Source: Paramicrobacterium humi (GTDB lineage Bacteria; Actinomycetota; Actinomycetes; Actinomycetales; Microbacteriaceae). From it: a DNA stretch of 64,000 nt. Under the pieces are notes generated by a model. The model had not been told where the DNA came from, searched no databases, and saw only the letters and a program-made list of their open reading frames with translations. Every line of letters begins with the position of its first letter. Within the stretch, counting starts at the first letter, position 1. The position numbers and the translations under genes were made by a program. The stretch is taken from contig NZ_FNRY01000001.1 of NCBI RefSeq assembly GCF_900105715.1, positions 2,480,001 to 2,544,000 on the forward strand, written 5' to 3'. This document shows, in pieces, positions 8,372 through 17,402 of this stretch.

Positions 8372-9084
8372 CAAGCAGCATCCTCGAGGTGGAGAACCTC
8401 ACCGCCTCGATCGGCGGTCAACAGGTGACGGAGGACGTGTCGTTCTCCGTGCCCGCGACCGGAGTGACCGCGCTTCTCGGCCGAAACGGCGTCGGGAAGA
8501 CGAGTACGCTTCGGGGAATCCTCGGGCTCATCTCCCGTCGCGGGCGCATCGTTCTCGACGGCAAGGAGATTCAGTCGCTCCCCACCCACCGAATCGTGCA
8601 GCGCGGCGTCGGCTACGTGCCGGAGGACCGGGAAGTGTTCTCGAAGCTCACCGTCGCGGAGAACCTGCGCATCGCCGAACGGGACGCGCAGCCCCGACGC
8701 GAGCTCGTCGCCGAGCTGTTCCCTGACCTCGTCGAGCGCTCGGGCCAGGCGGCCGGGACGCTCTCGGGCGGGCAGCAGCAGATGGTGTCGCTCGCCCGGG
8801 CGCTCATCAACGACAACCGTCTGCTGCTCGTGGACGAACCCACGAAGGGCCTCGCGCCGAAGATCGTCACCGAAGTGGCGACCGCGCTCGAATCCGCTGC
8901 GCAGATCGCACCCGTGCTGCTCGTCGAGCAGAACCTGCAAGTGGTTCGCCGGCTCGCGCACGACGTGATCGTCCTCTCCGGCGGACGCGTCGTCTACACG
9001 GGAACCGCGTCCGAGCTTCTCGACGACCCGGAGCTCACCCGACGCCACCTCGGCGTGCACGCAGAGAGCGAGGCGGGCGCGTGA
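8368..9084 (+). CDS. ABC importer ATPase, LivF type
   Basis: Second ATPase of the importer, 238 residues, shorter than LivG as usual. Walker A is GRNGVGKTS, the Q-loop region VQRGVGYVPEDREVF, the signature LSGGQQQMVSLARAL, and Walker B LLLVDEPTKGLAP. The GTG start overlaps the livG-type stop (GTGA), and its own stop overlaps the permease start in the same way, indicating coupled translation at fixed stoichiometry. Confidence 0.93.
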   Translation: MTSSILEVENLTASIGGQQVTEDVSFSVPATGVTALLGRNGVGKTSTLRGILGLISRRGRIVLDGKEIQSLPTHRIVQRGVGYVPEDREVFSKLTVAENLRIAERDAQPRRELVAELFPDLVERSGQAAGTLSGGQQQMVSLARALINDNRLLLVDEPTKGLAPKIVTEVATALESAAQIAPVLLVEQNLQVVRRLAHDVIVLSGGRVVYTGTASELLDDPELTRRHLGVHAESEAGA

Positions 9085-9956
9085 GCACAGTCATCCTCCT
9101 GCTCGTCACCGGCCTCGGGCTCGGTGCCGTGTACTTCCTCGTCTCCTCTGGCCTCTCCCTCATCTACGGCCTCATGGGCGTGCTGAACTTCGCGCACGGC
9201 TCGTTCCTCACGCTCGGCGCCTTCGCGGGCTGGGAGATCGGCCGACGCATCGGCGACGGCTCCTGGTTCTCGCTGATCATCTCGCTCATCGTCGGACTCG
9301 TCGTGGGCGCACTGTTCGCAGCGGCGACCGAGTTCGTGCTCATCCGGCGTCTCTACGAACGGCACATCGAGCAAGTGCTCGTCACCGTCGGCCTCGCACT
9401 CGCGACAGTCGCGCTGTTCGAAGGCATCTGGGGCACGGACGCGATCTACGTGAACGGCCCCGCCTGGCTCGGCCAGACGACGAACATTCTCGGCGCCGCG
9501 ATACCGAACAACCGGTTCCTGCTCATCGCCTGCGCGGTCCTCGTCCTCATCGGGATCGTCCTGTTCCTGACGAAGACCCGCTACGGGCTCATCATCCGAG
9601 CCGGTGTGGAGAACCGGGCAATGGTGACGGCACTCGGAATCGACGTGCGCCGGGCGTTCACTCTCGTGTTCGCGATCGGCGGGGCCGCCGCCGGGCTCGG
9701 CGGCGTTCTCGCCTCGCACTACACCGGCTACGTGTCGCCGCAGCTCGGCGCCTCCCTGCTCATCTTCGCGTTCATCGTCACCGTCATCGGCGGGCTCGGC
9801 TCTCTCGCGGGAGCCGCCATCGCGAGCGTCCTCGTGGCCGTGCTGCAGCAGTTCGCGAACTTCTACCTCTTCGGCACCGGCGATCTCGTCGTCGTGCTGC
9901 TGCTCGCGCTCGTGCTGCTGGTGCGGCCGCGCGGCCTGATGGGAGTGAAGGCATGA
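9081..9956 (+). CDS. ABC importer permease, LivH type
   Basis: Inner-membrane permease of 291 residues with about eight hydrophobic helices. Family hallmarks are the N-terminal GLSLIYGLMGVLNFAHGS and the cytoplasmic IRAGVENRAMVTALGIDV segment contacting the ATPases, then GGLGSLAGAAIAS. In operons of this family LivH pairs with the LivM permease, which follows with a 4-bp overlap (ATGA). Confidence 0.93.
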   Translation: MSTVILLLVTGLGLGAVYFLVSSGLSLIYGLMGVLNFAHGSFLTLGAFAGWEIGRRIGDGSWFSLIISLIVGLVVGALFAAATEFVLIRRLYERHIEQVLVTVGLALATVALFEGIWGTDAIYVNGPAWLGQTTNILGAAIPNNRFLLIACAVLVLIGIVLFLTKTRYGLIIRAGVENRAMVTALGIDVRRAFTLVFAIGGAAAGLGGVLASHYTGYVSPQLGASLLIFAFIVTVIGGLGSLAGAAIASVLVAVLQQFANFYLFGTGDLVVVLLLALVLLVRPRGLMGVKA

Positions 9957-11005
9957 CCACCTCACGCATCCGCATCCTGATCGGCGTCCTCGTCCTCGTC
10001 GTCGCCGCCGTGCTTCCGCTTCTCAACATCTCGGTGCCCGGAGTCTTCCCCGGACCCACCTACACGCCGGGCACGCTGCAGCTGCTCGCGCTCGCCATGC
10101 TCATGTCGGGACTCGCGCTCAGCTACCACCTGATGTTCGGAGTGACGGGCATGCTCTCCTTCGGACACGCGCTGTACTACGCCATCGGGGCGTACGGACT
10201 CGGCATCGTGCTCGAGCGCACGCCGTTCGGCCTGCTGCCGGCCATCGCGCTGGTCGTCGCCGGCGGCCTCGTCGTCGCGACAGTGCTAGGCGCGCTCAGC
10301 CTCCGCGTCACCGGCATCTCCTTCGCAATGGTGACGCTGGCCTTCGCGCAGGCCGGCTCCGTGCTCATCCGGCGAAACTCCGGCATCACCGGTGGTGACG
10401 AGGGCCTCTCGCTCGCGACCGAGCACGTGCCGGACTTCTTCATCGGCGTCTTCAACACGCGCAACCTGTACTGGCTTTCCCTCGCGGTTCTCGTCGTCGT
10501 GTTCGCGGTCGTGCTCTGGTTCGAGAAGTCGCGCGCGGGACACGTCGCCGTCGCCATCCGCGAGAACGAGATGCGGGTGCGCGTGCTCGGCATGCAGCCG
10601 TTCACGATCCGGCTCGGCGCGTTCGTCGTCGCCTCTGTGCTGGCGTCGGTCGTCGGAATCGTCTACATCGTGCTGCAGTCCGGCGTCACGACACGGGCGG
10701 CCTCCACGGACCTCACGCTCACGATTCTCGTCATCGTCGTGCTCGGCGGCGTCGGCTCCCGGTGGGGCGCCGTCATCGGCGGCGTCGTGTACACGATCCT
10801 CGACCAGCGGCTCACGGCGCTCGCGGCATCCGACTGGATCGATCAGCTGCCCGCCGTGCTGCGCATCCCGCTCTCGGAACCGCTGTTCATCCTCGGTACG
10901 CTTTTCATACTCGTCGTGATCTTCCTGCCGGGCGGCATCGCCGGAGCGGCACGCGAGGTTCGAACGGCGCGGAAGGAGCCCGTACTCGAGGAGGAGCTGC
11001 GATGA
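9953..11005 (+). CDS. ABC importer permease, LivM type
   Basis: Second permease, 350 residues, with about ten hydrophobic segments. LivM features are SYHLMFGVTGMLSFGHAL, the ATPase-coupling segment (VAIRENEMRVRVLGMQPF) and VVLGGVGSRWGAVIGGVVY. It completes a five-component HAAT importer (receptor, two ATPases, two permeases). The stop overlaps the start of the acyl-CoA ligase gene, tying uptake and activation into one transcript. Confidence 0.93.
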   Translation: MTTSRIRILIGVLVLVVAAVLPLLNISVPGVFPGPTYTPGTLQLLALAMLMSGLALSYHLMFGVTGMLSFGHALYYAIGAYGLGIVLERTPFGLLPAIALVVAGGLVVATVLGALSLRVTGISFAMVTLAFAQAGSVLIRRNSGITGGDEGLSLATEHVPDFFIGVFNTRNLYWLSLAVLVVVFAVVLWFEKSRAGHVAVAIRENEMRVRVLGMQPFTIRLGAFVVASVLASVVGIVYIVLQSGVTTRAASTDLTLTILVIVVLGGVGSRWGAVIGGVVYTILDQRLTALAASDWIDQLPAVLRIPLSEPLFILGTLFILVVIFLPGGIAGAAREVRTARKEPVLEEELR

Positions 11006-12555
11006 CCTCGTTTCACACAATCGGACGGTGGATCGAAGATCGTGCCATCGCGACGGGGGACCGCGTCGCGATCGACGACCGCGGCGTCCGCTTGAGCTAC
11101 CGCGAGCTGCACCGGCGAGCCGTCGCACTCGCCGACCGGTTCCGGGACGCCGGGTACGGCGTCGGCGACCGCATCGCCACGATCACCGGCAACTCGAGCG
11201 ATCACGTCGTCGTCTTCTTCGCGTGCGCGCTCTCGGGGCTCGTGCTCGTGCCGCTGTCGTGGCGACTGTCGCCCGCCGAGCTCGCTCAGCAGCTGGAACG
11301 GGCGCGCCCGGAGCTCCTGCTCGTGGAGGACGAGTTCAGCGCGCTCGGCGGCGCCGCTCTCGAACGGCTTCCCGTTCCGCCCGTGCGCACCGGGCTCGGC
11401 GCGCGCGGCGTCGAGACGGAAGTGCCCCGCGCCCGCCGCAGCGACGGTCGCACCGCGAGCGCTCGTCCCGTCGAGGACGATGACGCGCTTCTCATCATCT
11501 TCACGGCCGGAACCCTCGGGCGGCCGAAGGGCGCTGTGCTCACGCACGCGAACTGCTTCTGGACGAACCTCGCTCTGTCGCGCACCGCCGAGATCTCCGG
11601 CGACGACGTCGTGCTCTCAGTCATGCCGCAGTACCACGTCGGCGGCTGGAACGTGCAGCCGCTTCTCGCCTGGTGGGTCGGCGCGACCGTCGTGCTCGAG
11701 CGCACGTTCGACCCGGGACGTGTGCTGCAGCTCATCGCCGAACGGCGCATCACGACGATGATGGGAGTTCCCGCCAACTACCTGTTCCTCGCCGAGCACC
11801 CCGACTTCCAGCGCACCGATCTGAGCAGCCTGCGCCACGCGATCGTCGGTGGCGCGCCGATGCCCGAGCCGCTCCTGCGGACCTGGCACTCCCGCGGCGT
11901 CGCGCTCACGCAGGGCTACGGTCTGACCGAGGCGTCGCCGAACGTGCTGTGCCTCGCCGACGAGGACGCCAAGCGCAAAGCGGGCCTCGCCGGGAAGCCG
12001 TACCCGCACGTCGACATCGCCGTCGCCGACCCTGTGACGGGAGAGCGGCTCACGGGCAACGCCACGGGAGAGCTCATCGTGCGCGGCCCCGGCGTCTTCG
12101 CGGGCTACGTCGACGATCCCGAAGAGACGGCTCACGCTCTGCGCGGCGGCTGGCTGCACACCGGCGATCTCGTGCATCGCGACGATGACGGCTATGTCCG
12201 CGTCATCGACCGCATCAAGGACATCTACATCTCCGGAGGCGAGAGCATCGCGCCGGCGGAGATCGAGAGCGCGCTCTTCGGCCACCCCGCCGTGGCCGAC
12301 GTCGCCGTGATCGGCGTGCCCGACGCACGCTGGGGCGAGGTCGGCGTCGCCTACGTCGTCCGACGCCGCGGAGTCGCCACCGACGCCGAAGAGCTCACCG
12401 CCTGGCTGAGGCAGCACATCGCCTCGTTCAAGGTGCCCCGGCAGATCCTCTTCATCGACCGCATCCCGCGATCGTCCTCCGACAAGATCGTCCGACGCGA
12501 GCTCTCAGCCCGGCACGCGGCCCGCTCGGACACGCACGAATCGACGACAGCATGA
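11002..12555 (+). CDS. Acyl-CoA synthetase (AMP-forming, ANL superfamily)
   Basis: Activates a carboxylic acid to its CoA thioester with ATP; 517 residues. The P-loop A3 motif is FTAGTLGRPKGAV, where the family usually has TSGTTGxPKG, and both changes are conservative. Later motifs are QGYGLTEASPNV (A5), WLHTGDL (A7), IYISGGESIAPAEIE (A8/hinge) and the C-terminal catalytic Lys in SSDKIVRR (A10). ATG 11002 overlaps the permease stop. Its presence with the importer suggests the imported substrate or a hydrolysis product is CoA-activated. Chain length or aromaticity cannot be told from sequence alone. Confidence 0.9.
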   Translation: MTSFHTIGRWIEDRAIATGDRVAIDDRGVRLSYRELHRRAVALADRFRDAGYGVGDRIATITGNSSDHVVVFFACALSGLVLVPLSWRLSPAELAQQLERARPELLLVEDEFSALGGAALERLPVPPVRTGLGARGVETEVPRARRSDGRTASARPVEDDDALLIIFTAGTLGRPKGAVLTHANCFWTNLALSRTAEISGDDVVLSVMPQYHVGGWNVQPLLAWWVGATVVLERTFDPGRVLQLIAERRITTMMGVPANYLFLAEHPDFQRTDLSSLRHAIVGGAPMPEPLLRTWHSRGVALTQGYGLTEASPNVLCLADEDAKRKAGLAGKPYPHVDIAVADPVTGERLTGNATGELIVRGPGVFAGYVDDPEETAHALRGGWLHTGDLVHRDDDGYVRVIDRIKDIYISGGESIAPAEIESALFGHPAVADVAVIGVPDARWGEVGVAYVVRRRGVATDAEELTAWLRQHIASFKVPRQILFIDRIPRSSSDKIVRRELSARHAARSDTHESTTA

Positions 12556-13226
12556 GCGCACAACCGAGAACCGCACGCGGCACCCGCACGAAGGAGGCGA
12601 TCGTGCGCGCCGCCGAGACCGTCTTCGCCGAACTCGGCTACAACGACGCGTCCATCGTGCGGATAACCGACGCCGCGGGAGTGGGCCAGGGCACGTTCTA
12701 CCTGTACTTCGCCTCGAAGCTCGAAGTGTTCAACGAAGTCGTCGAGGACCTCAACCGCCGGGTGCGCCACGCGATGACCTCGGCGGCCGTCGCGGCCGAC
12801 ACGCGAGCGGCATCGGAGCGTGCCGGATTCCGGGCCTTCTTCGAGTTCACGGCGCAGCATCCGGCCCTGTACCGCATCATCCGGCAGGCCGAGTTCGTGT
12901 CACCCGGCGCGATGCGCATGCACTACACGCGCATCGTCGCCGGCTATATCCACGGGCTCACCGAGGCGCGCGGCCGGGGAGAGGTCGGCGACATCGACCC
13001 CGCCGTCGCAGCCTGGTCGCTCATGGGCATCGGCGAGATGATCGGCATGCGCTGGGTGCTGTGGGGCGACGACGCCGCCTCACCGGGCGCGGACGACGAT
13101 CCCTACGCCTCGGGCACGCGGGAGATCCCCGACGAGGTTTTCGAGCAGATGATGCGATTCATCGAAGGCGGGCTTGGCACGCGCGACAACAGCGCGGGCA
13201 CCCACACGGAAGGAGCACTCTCATGA
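12552..13226 (+). CDS. TetR-family transcriptional regulator
   Basis: 224 residues. The N-terminal helix-turn-helix spans about residues 10-58 (TKEAIVRAAETVFAELGY, AAGVGQGTFYLYFASK), followed by an all-helical ligand/dimer domain. It sits inside the catabolic operon, overlapping both neighbours by 4 bp, which suggests local control. The inverted repeat at 6321-6344 is a candidate operator, and an acyl-CoA or pathway acid is a reasonable inducer guess. Confidence 0.9.
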   Translation: MSAQPRTARGTRTKEAIVRAAETVFAELGYNDASIVRITDAAGVGQGTFYLYFASKLEVFNEVVEDLNRRVRHAMTSAAVAADTRAASERAGFRAFFEFTAQHPALYRIIRQAEFVSPGAMRMHYTRIVAGYIHGLTEARGRGEVGDIDPAVAAWSLMGIGEMIGMRWVLWGDDAASPGADDDPYASGTREIPDEVFEQMMRFIEGGLGTRDNSAGTHTEGALS

Positions 13227-13969
13227 GTTCGTTCGAAGGCAAGCGCGCCCTCGTCACGGGCGCCGCGAGCGGCATCGGCCTCGCGTGCGCGGAAATGTTC
13301 GCCGCCCGCGGCGCGCACGTCATCATCGCCGACGTGAACGCGGATGCCGCAAACGAGCTCGCCCGGCGCATCGACGGCGAGGCATGGGTCGCGGATCTGA
13401 GCGATACGACGGCGCTCGACGAGCTGAGCCTCGACGTCGACATCCTCGTCAACAACGCGGGAGTGCAGACGGTCGCCCCCATCGAGGAGTTCGACCCCGA
13501 GCGCTACCGCTTCATGATGCGGCTCATGCTCGAGGCGCCGTTCCTGCTCGTGCGCGCCGCGCTGCCCCGCATGTATGAGCGCGGCTGGGGGCGCATCATC
13601 AACATCTCCTCTGCGCACGGTGTGCGAGCGTCCGCGTACAAGTCGGCATACGTCACCGCGAAGCACGGGCTCGAGGGGCTCTCGAAGGTGATCGCCCTCG
13701 AGGGCGCCGAGCACGGGGTGACGAGCACGTGCGTCAACCCTTCGTACGTGCGCACACCGCTCGTCGAGAAGCAGATCACCGACCAGGCCGCCGTGCACGG
13801 GATCCCCGAGAGCGAGGTCGTGGAGAAGATCATGCTCACCGAGACGGCGATAAAGCGCCTCGTCGAGCCCGAGGAGGTGGCCTCGCTCGTGGGCTGGCTC
13901 GCAAGCGATGACGCCGCAATGGCGACGGGAAGCGACTTCCTCCTCGACGGCGGATGGAGCGCCCGATGA
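13223..13969 (+). CDS. Short-chain dehydrogenase, 3-hydroxybutyrate dehydrogenase type
   Basis: Likely oxidises (R)-3-hydroxybutyrate to acetoacetate with NAD; 248 residues. The Rossmann motif is VTGAASGIG at residues 11-19; NNAG is at 77-80; the catalytic triad is Ser130, Tyr143 and Lys147 (SAYVTAKHG). The C-terminal part NPSYVRTPLVEKQITDQA and IKRLVEPEEVASL matches the pattern of 3-hydroxybutyrate dehydrogenases better than generic SDRs. The neighbouring CoA-transferase and thiolase support acetoacetate as product. Another 3-hydroxyacid substrate is possible. Confidence 0.82.
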   Translation: MSSFEGKRALVTGAASGIGLACAEMFAARGAHVIIADVNADAANELARRIDGEAWVADLSDTTALDELSLDVDILVNNAGVQTVAPIEEFDPERYRFMMRLMLEAPFLLVRAALPRMYERGWGRIINISSAHGVRASAYKSAYVTAKHGLEGLSKVIALEGAEHGVTSTCVNPSYVRTPLVEKQITDQAAVHGIPESEVVEKIMLTETAIKRLVEPEEVASLVGWLASDDAAMATGSDFLLDGGWSAR

Positions 13970-14868
13970 CCGAAACCCGAACCGTGCCCGTCACCGGCGG
14001 CGGTCTCGCCGTGCGCGAATGGAACCCCGACGCCGCCGGCCGCGCCGTCGTCGCCCTGCACGGCATCACCGCCTCGCACCTCGCCTGGCAGGAGCTCGCC
14101 TCCCGGCTGCCCGACGTGCGGATCATCGCCCCCGACCTGCGCGGCCGCGGCCGAAGCAGAGCGCTGCCAGGGCCGTACGGTCTCGACACGCACGCCGACG
14201 ACGTCGCCGCCCTCATCACGGAGCTCCGCCTCGACCACCCTCTCGTCGTGGGGCACTCCATGGGCGGATTCGTCACCGTGCAGCTCGTCCGCGCCCACCC
14301 CGGAGCCGTCGGCGGCGTGCTGCTCATCGACGGCGGACTGCCGCTGCAGTCCGCCGCCGCGACCCCCGAGGACGCCACGGCGCTGCTCGGCCCCGCGGCC
14401 GAGCGGCTGCGCATGACGTTCGAGAGCCGGAGCGCGTACCGCGACTTCTGGCAGCGGCATCCGGCCTTCGCCGACGACTGGAGCGACTCGATCGAGCGCT
14501 ACGTCGACTACGACCTCATCGACAGCCCCGACGGGCTGCGGCCGTCGACAGTGCCCGAGGCGATGCTCGAGGACTCGCTGTGGCTCGCCCGCGACGCCGG
14601 CGTCGTCGACGACCTGAACGCGTGGCCGCACGAGATTCCGCTGCTCGCCGCGCCCCGCGGGCTGCAGGATGAGCCGGTACCGTTGTACGCGAGCGACGAT
14701 CTCGACCGCTGGCGCTCGGCGATTCCGCGACTTCGCCCTCGCATCATCGAGGATGTCAACCACTACACGATCGTGATGGGCGCGAGGGGAGCGGATGCCG
14801 TCGCGGCAGCGCTTCGGGACCAGCTCGCGTCGCTCACGACAAATGCAGCAACGGAGGTGCGCTCATGA
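13966..14868 (+). CDS. Alpha/beta hydrolase (first of two in the operon)
   Basis: 300-residue cytoplasmic hydrolase. It has the oxyanion-hole motif [21 protein letters not shown], nucleophile Ser98 in VVGHSMGG, and a C-terminal candidate His in NHYTIVMG. No signal peptide is seen. ATG overlaps the SDR stop and the stop overlaps the CoA-transferase start. By context it may cleave an ester or thioester of the imported compound, for example a hydroxybutyrate ester or oligomer; this is inference. Confidence 0.85.
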   Translation: MTETRTVPVTGGGLAVREWNPDAAGRAVVALHGITASHLAWQELASRLPDVRIIAPDLRGRGRSRALPGPYGLDTHADDVAALITELRLDHPLVVGHSMGGFVTVQLVRAHPGAVGGVLLIDGGLPLQSAAATPEDATALLGPAAERLRMTFESRSAYRDFWQRHPAFADDWSDSIERYVDYDLIDSPDGLRPSTVPEAMLEDSLWLARDAGVVDDLNAWPHEIPLLAAPRGLQDEPVPLYASDDLDRWRSAIPRLRPRIIEDVNHYTIVMGARGADAVAAALRDQLASLTTNAATEVRS

Positions 14869-15644
14869 CCATGGACACGACCGTCGGCAGCCCGCAGGAA
14901 GCGGTCGCCGACATTCCCGACGGAGCATCGCTCGCGGTCGGCGGCTTCGGGCTGTGCGGCAACCCGATGGCGCTCATCACGGCGCTGCTCGACACGGGAA
15001 GCAGCGGCCTGACCGTCGTCAGCAACAACTGCGGCGTCGACGACTGGGGCCTCGGCCTGCTGCTCGGCGCCGGACGGCTCAGCAAGATGATCTCCTCCTA
15101 CGTCGGTGAGAACAAGGAGTTCGAGCGGCAGTTCCTCTCGGGCGAACTCGAGGTCGAACTGACCCCGCAGGGAACGCTCGCCGAGAAGCTGCGCGCCGGA
15201 GGCTCCGGGATCGCCGCGTTCTACACGCAGACCGGTGTCGGCACCCAAGTCGCCGAGGGCGGCCTGCCGCGCCGGTACGGCTCGGACGGCTCTGTTGCGG
15301 TCGCCTCCCCGGTCAAGGAGACGCGCAACTTCACCGTCGACGGCGAGGAGAAGACGTTCGTGCTCGAAGAGGCGATCTCGACCGACTTCGCGCTCGTGCA
15401 CGCCCTGCGCGGCGACCGGCACGGCAACCTCGTCTTCAACAAGTCCGCACGCAACTTCTCGCCGCTCGCCGCCATGGCGGGCAAAGTGTGCATCGCGCAA
15501 GTGGAGGAGCTCGTCGAGCCCGGCGAGATCGATCCCGACGCCGTTCACCTTCCCGGCGTGTTCGTGCACCGCGTCGTCGAGGTCGGCTCCGACATCGAGA
15601 AGCGCATCGAACGCCGAACAGTCCGCGAGAGCGAAGGAGCCTGA
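14865..15644 (+). CDS. scoA: 3-oxoacid CoA-transferase, subunit A
   Basis: Alpha subunit of a family I CoA-transferase that moves CoA from succinyl-CoA (or another donor) to acetoacetate or a related 3-oxoacid; 259 residues. It has the Gly-rich [14 protein letters not shown] near the N-terminus and the [14 protein letters not shown] region. The catalytic Glu is in subunit B, encoded 2 nt downstream. 3-oxoadipate CoA-transferases look similar, but there are no protocatechuate-pathway genes here, so the acetoacetate type is preferred. Confidence 0.9.
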   Translation: MTMDTTVGSPQEAVADIPDGASLAVGGFGLCGNPMALITALLDTGSSGLTVVSNNCGVDDWGLGLLLGAGRLSKMISSYVGENKEFERQFLSGELEVELTPQGTLAEKLRAGGSGIAAFYTQTGVGTQVAEGGLPRRYGSDGSVAVASPVKETRNFTVDGEEKTFVLEEAISTDFALVHALRGDRHGNLVFNKSARNFSPLAAMAGKVCIAQVEELVEPGEIDPDAVHLPGVFVHRVVEVGSDIEKRIERRTVRESEGA

Positions 15645-15646
15645 GC

Positions 15647-16285
15647 ATGGTACTCACACGCAACGAGATGGCCGCGCGCGCGGCACAGGAGCTGCAAGAC
15701 GGCGCCTACGTGAACCTCGGCATCGGGCTGCCAACGCTCGTGCCCAACTACGTGCCCGAGGGCGTCACCGTGACCTTGCAGTCCGAGAACGGGATCCTCG
15801 GCGTCGGCCCCTACCCGACCGAGGACAAGGTCGACCCCGACCTCATCAATGCGGGAAAGGAGACCGTGACGACGCTGCCGGGCACCGCGTTCTTCGACTC
15901 GGCGACGAGCTTCGCGATGATCCGCGGCGGCAAGATCGACGCCGCCATCCTCGGCGCCATGCAGGTCTCCGGCGCCGGCGACCTCGCGAACTGGATGATT
16001 CCTGGAAAGATGGTCAAGGGCCCTGGCGGCGGCATGGACCTCGTGCACGGCGCCAAGCGCGTCATCGTGCTCATGACCCACACGGCGAAAGACGGCAGCC
16101 CGAAGATCGTGAACGAGTGCTCCCTCCCGCTCACGGGCAAGGGCGTGGTCGGCCGCATCATCACCGACCTCGCCGTCGTCGACGTCACCGACGAGGGCCT
16201 CGTTCTCGTCGAGCTCGCCCCCGGCGTGACAGCCGACGAGGTCATCGCAGCGACAGAGCCGCCGCTGCGCATCGCGCTGGACTGA
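15647..16285 (+). CDS. scoB: 3-oxoacid CoA-transferase, subunit B
   Basis: Beta subunit, 212 residues. Catalytic Glu47 lies in the SENG motif ([12 protein letters not shown]) after [17 protein letters not shown]; it forms the glutamyl-CoA thioester intermediate. [15 protein letters not shown] and [17 protein letters not shown] are further conserved segments. A longer open frame exists upstream inside scoA, but ATG 15647 directly follows the scoA stop. The acetoacetyl-CoA product would be split by the divergently encoded thiolase. Confidence 0.92.
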   Translation: MVLTRNEMAARAAQELQDGAYVNLGIGLPTLVPNYVPEGVTVTLQSENGILGVGPYPTEDKVDPDLINAGKETVTTLPGTAFFDSATSFAMIRGGKIDAAILGAMQVSGAGDLANWMIPGKMVKGPGGGMDLVHGAKRVIVLMTHTAKDGSPKIVNECSLPLTGKGVVGRIITDLAVVDVTDEGLVLVELAPGVTADEVIAATEPPLRIALD

Positions 16286-16300
16286 GACCAGGAGAGGACC

Positions 16301-17392
16301 ATGTCCACACTTCTCGACGGCATCGCCTCCCGCACCGTGACGACACAGCGGCTGACGAGCAACGTGCTCGAGCGTGAGCGGGACGCCGGCAGCGACGCGC
16401 CCGTCGTCGTCTTCATCCACGGCAACGTCTCCTCGAGCCTGTTCTGGCAGCCGTTCATGCTCGCGCTGCCGGAGACCGTGCGGCCGATAGCCATCGACTT
16501 GCGCGGCTTCGGCGACTCCGACGTGCGTCCCGTCGACGCGACGCGCGGGCTCGGCGACTTCAGCGACGACATCGCCGAGGTGCTCGCCGCGCTCGATATC
16601 GAGGCGGCGCACTTCTACGGCTGGTCGATGGGCGGCGGCATCGTCATGCAGTACATGCTCGAGCATGCCGAGGACGACGCGTGCCGGGTGCTGAGCGCGA
16701 CGCTTCAGTCGCCCGTCTCGCCGTACGGGTTCGGCGGCACAGACGCCGAGGGACGCATCCTCAACGGCGCGGCGGGAAGCGGCGGAGGCGGCGGAAACCC
16801 TGACTTCATCGCGGCCCTCAACGCCGGTGATACGGGAGACGGGCCCGCATCGCCGCGCACGGTGTTCCGCACAACGTACGTGGCCCCCGGCTACGCGAGC
16901 GAGCACGAGGACCTCTGGGTCGAGTCGATGCTCTCGACGGCCACGGGCGTCGACAACTACCCCGGCGACGCGGTGGAGTGCGAGGCATGGCCCGGGTTCG
17001 CGCCAGGCGAGCGCGGCATCCTGAACACCATGACCCCTGACCACTTGAACACCGCCGGCATCGCCGACCTCCCGACGAAACCGCCTGTGCTGTGGGTGCA
17101 CGGGGAACTCGACGCGATCGTCGGCGACCACTCGGGGTTCGATTTCAACGTGCTCGGCGAAATGGGCGTCATTCCCGGCTGGCCGGGCTCCGACACGGCT
17201 CCCGCGCAGCCGATGGTGAGCCAGACGCGACGCGTGCTCGAGCGCTACCGGGCCGCGGGCGGGGAGGTCGCCGAGCTGCTGCTTCCCAATTGCGGGCATT
17301 CGCCGCACCTCGAGCACCCCGATGCCGTGCGAGAGGCACTGCTTGACCTCATCGACTCGTCCTCTCAGCCGGATCCGACAACAGGGCCGTAG
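16301..17392 (+). CDS. Alpha/beta hydrolase with large cap insertion (second in the operon)
   Basis: 363 residues. Core motifs are [12 protein letters not shown] (oxyanion hole), [10 protein letters not shown], nucleophile Ser109 in YGWSMGGG, a likely acid in WVHGELDAI, and catalytic His in [11 protein letters not shown]. About 130 residues between the nucleophile and the acid form a cap with a Gly-rich loop ([10 protein letters not shown]). It starts 15 nt after scoB with an AGGAGAGG Shine-Dalgarno and is the last gene of the operon; its TAG stop falls in the predicted -10 box of ispG. Substrate unknown. Confidence 0.83.
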   Translation: MSTLLDGIASRTVTTQRLTSNVLERERDAGSDAPVVVFIHGNVSSSLFWQPFMLALPETVRPIAIDLRGFGDSDVRPVDATRGLGDFSDDIAEVLAALDIEAAHFYGWSMGGGIVMQYMLEHAEDDACRVLSATLQSPVSPYGFGGTDAEGRILNGAAGSGGGGGNPDFIAALNAGDTGDGPASPRTVFRTTYVAPGYASEHEDLWVESMLSTATGVDNYPGDAVECEAWPGFAPGERGILNTMTPDHLNTAGIADLPTKPPVLWVHGELDAIVGDHSGFDFNVLGEMGVIPGWPGSDTAPAQPMVSQTRRVLERYRAAGGEVAELLLPNCGHSPHLEHPDAVREALLDLIDSSSQPDPTTGP

Positions 17393-17395
17393 GAT
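17390..17395 (+). promoter_or_regulatory. Leaderless -10 box for ispG
   Basis: TAGGAT, whose first three bases are the stop codon of the preceding hydrolase, lies 7 nt before the GTG at 17403. It would give ispG its own leaderless transcript, separate from the catabolic operon. Confidence 0.5.
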
Positions 17396-17402
17396 TATCG
17401 GC

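Noticed and set aside
5067-17392. Importer as a true leucine/isoleucine/valine transporter
   Set aside because: The fold allows it, but the operon has no amino-acid catabolic genes and instead encodes CoA ligase, CoA-transferase and SDR; left open but not preferred.
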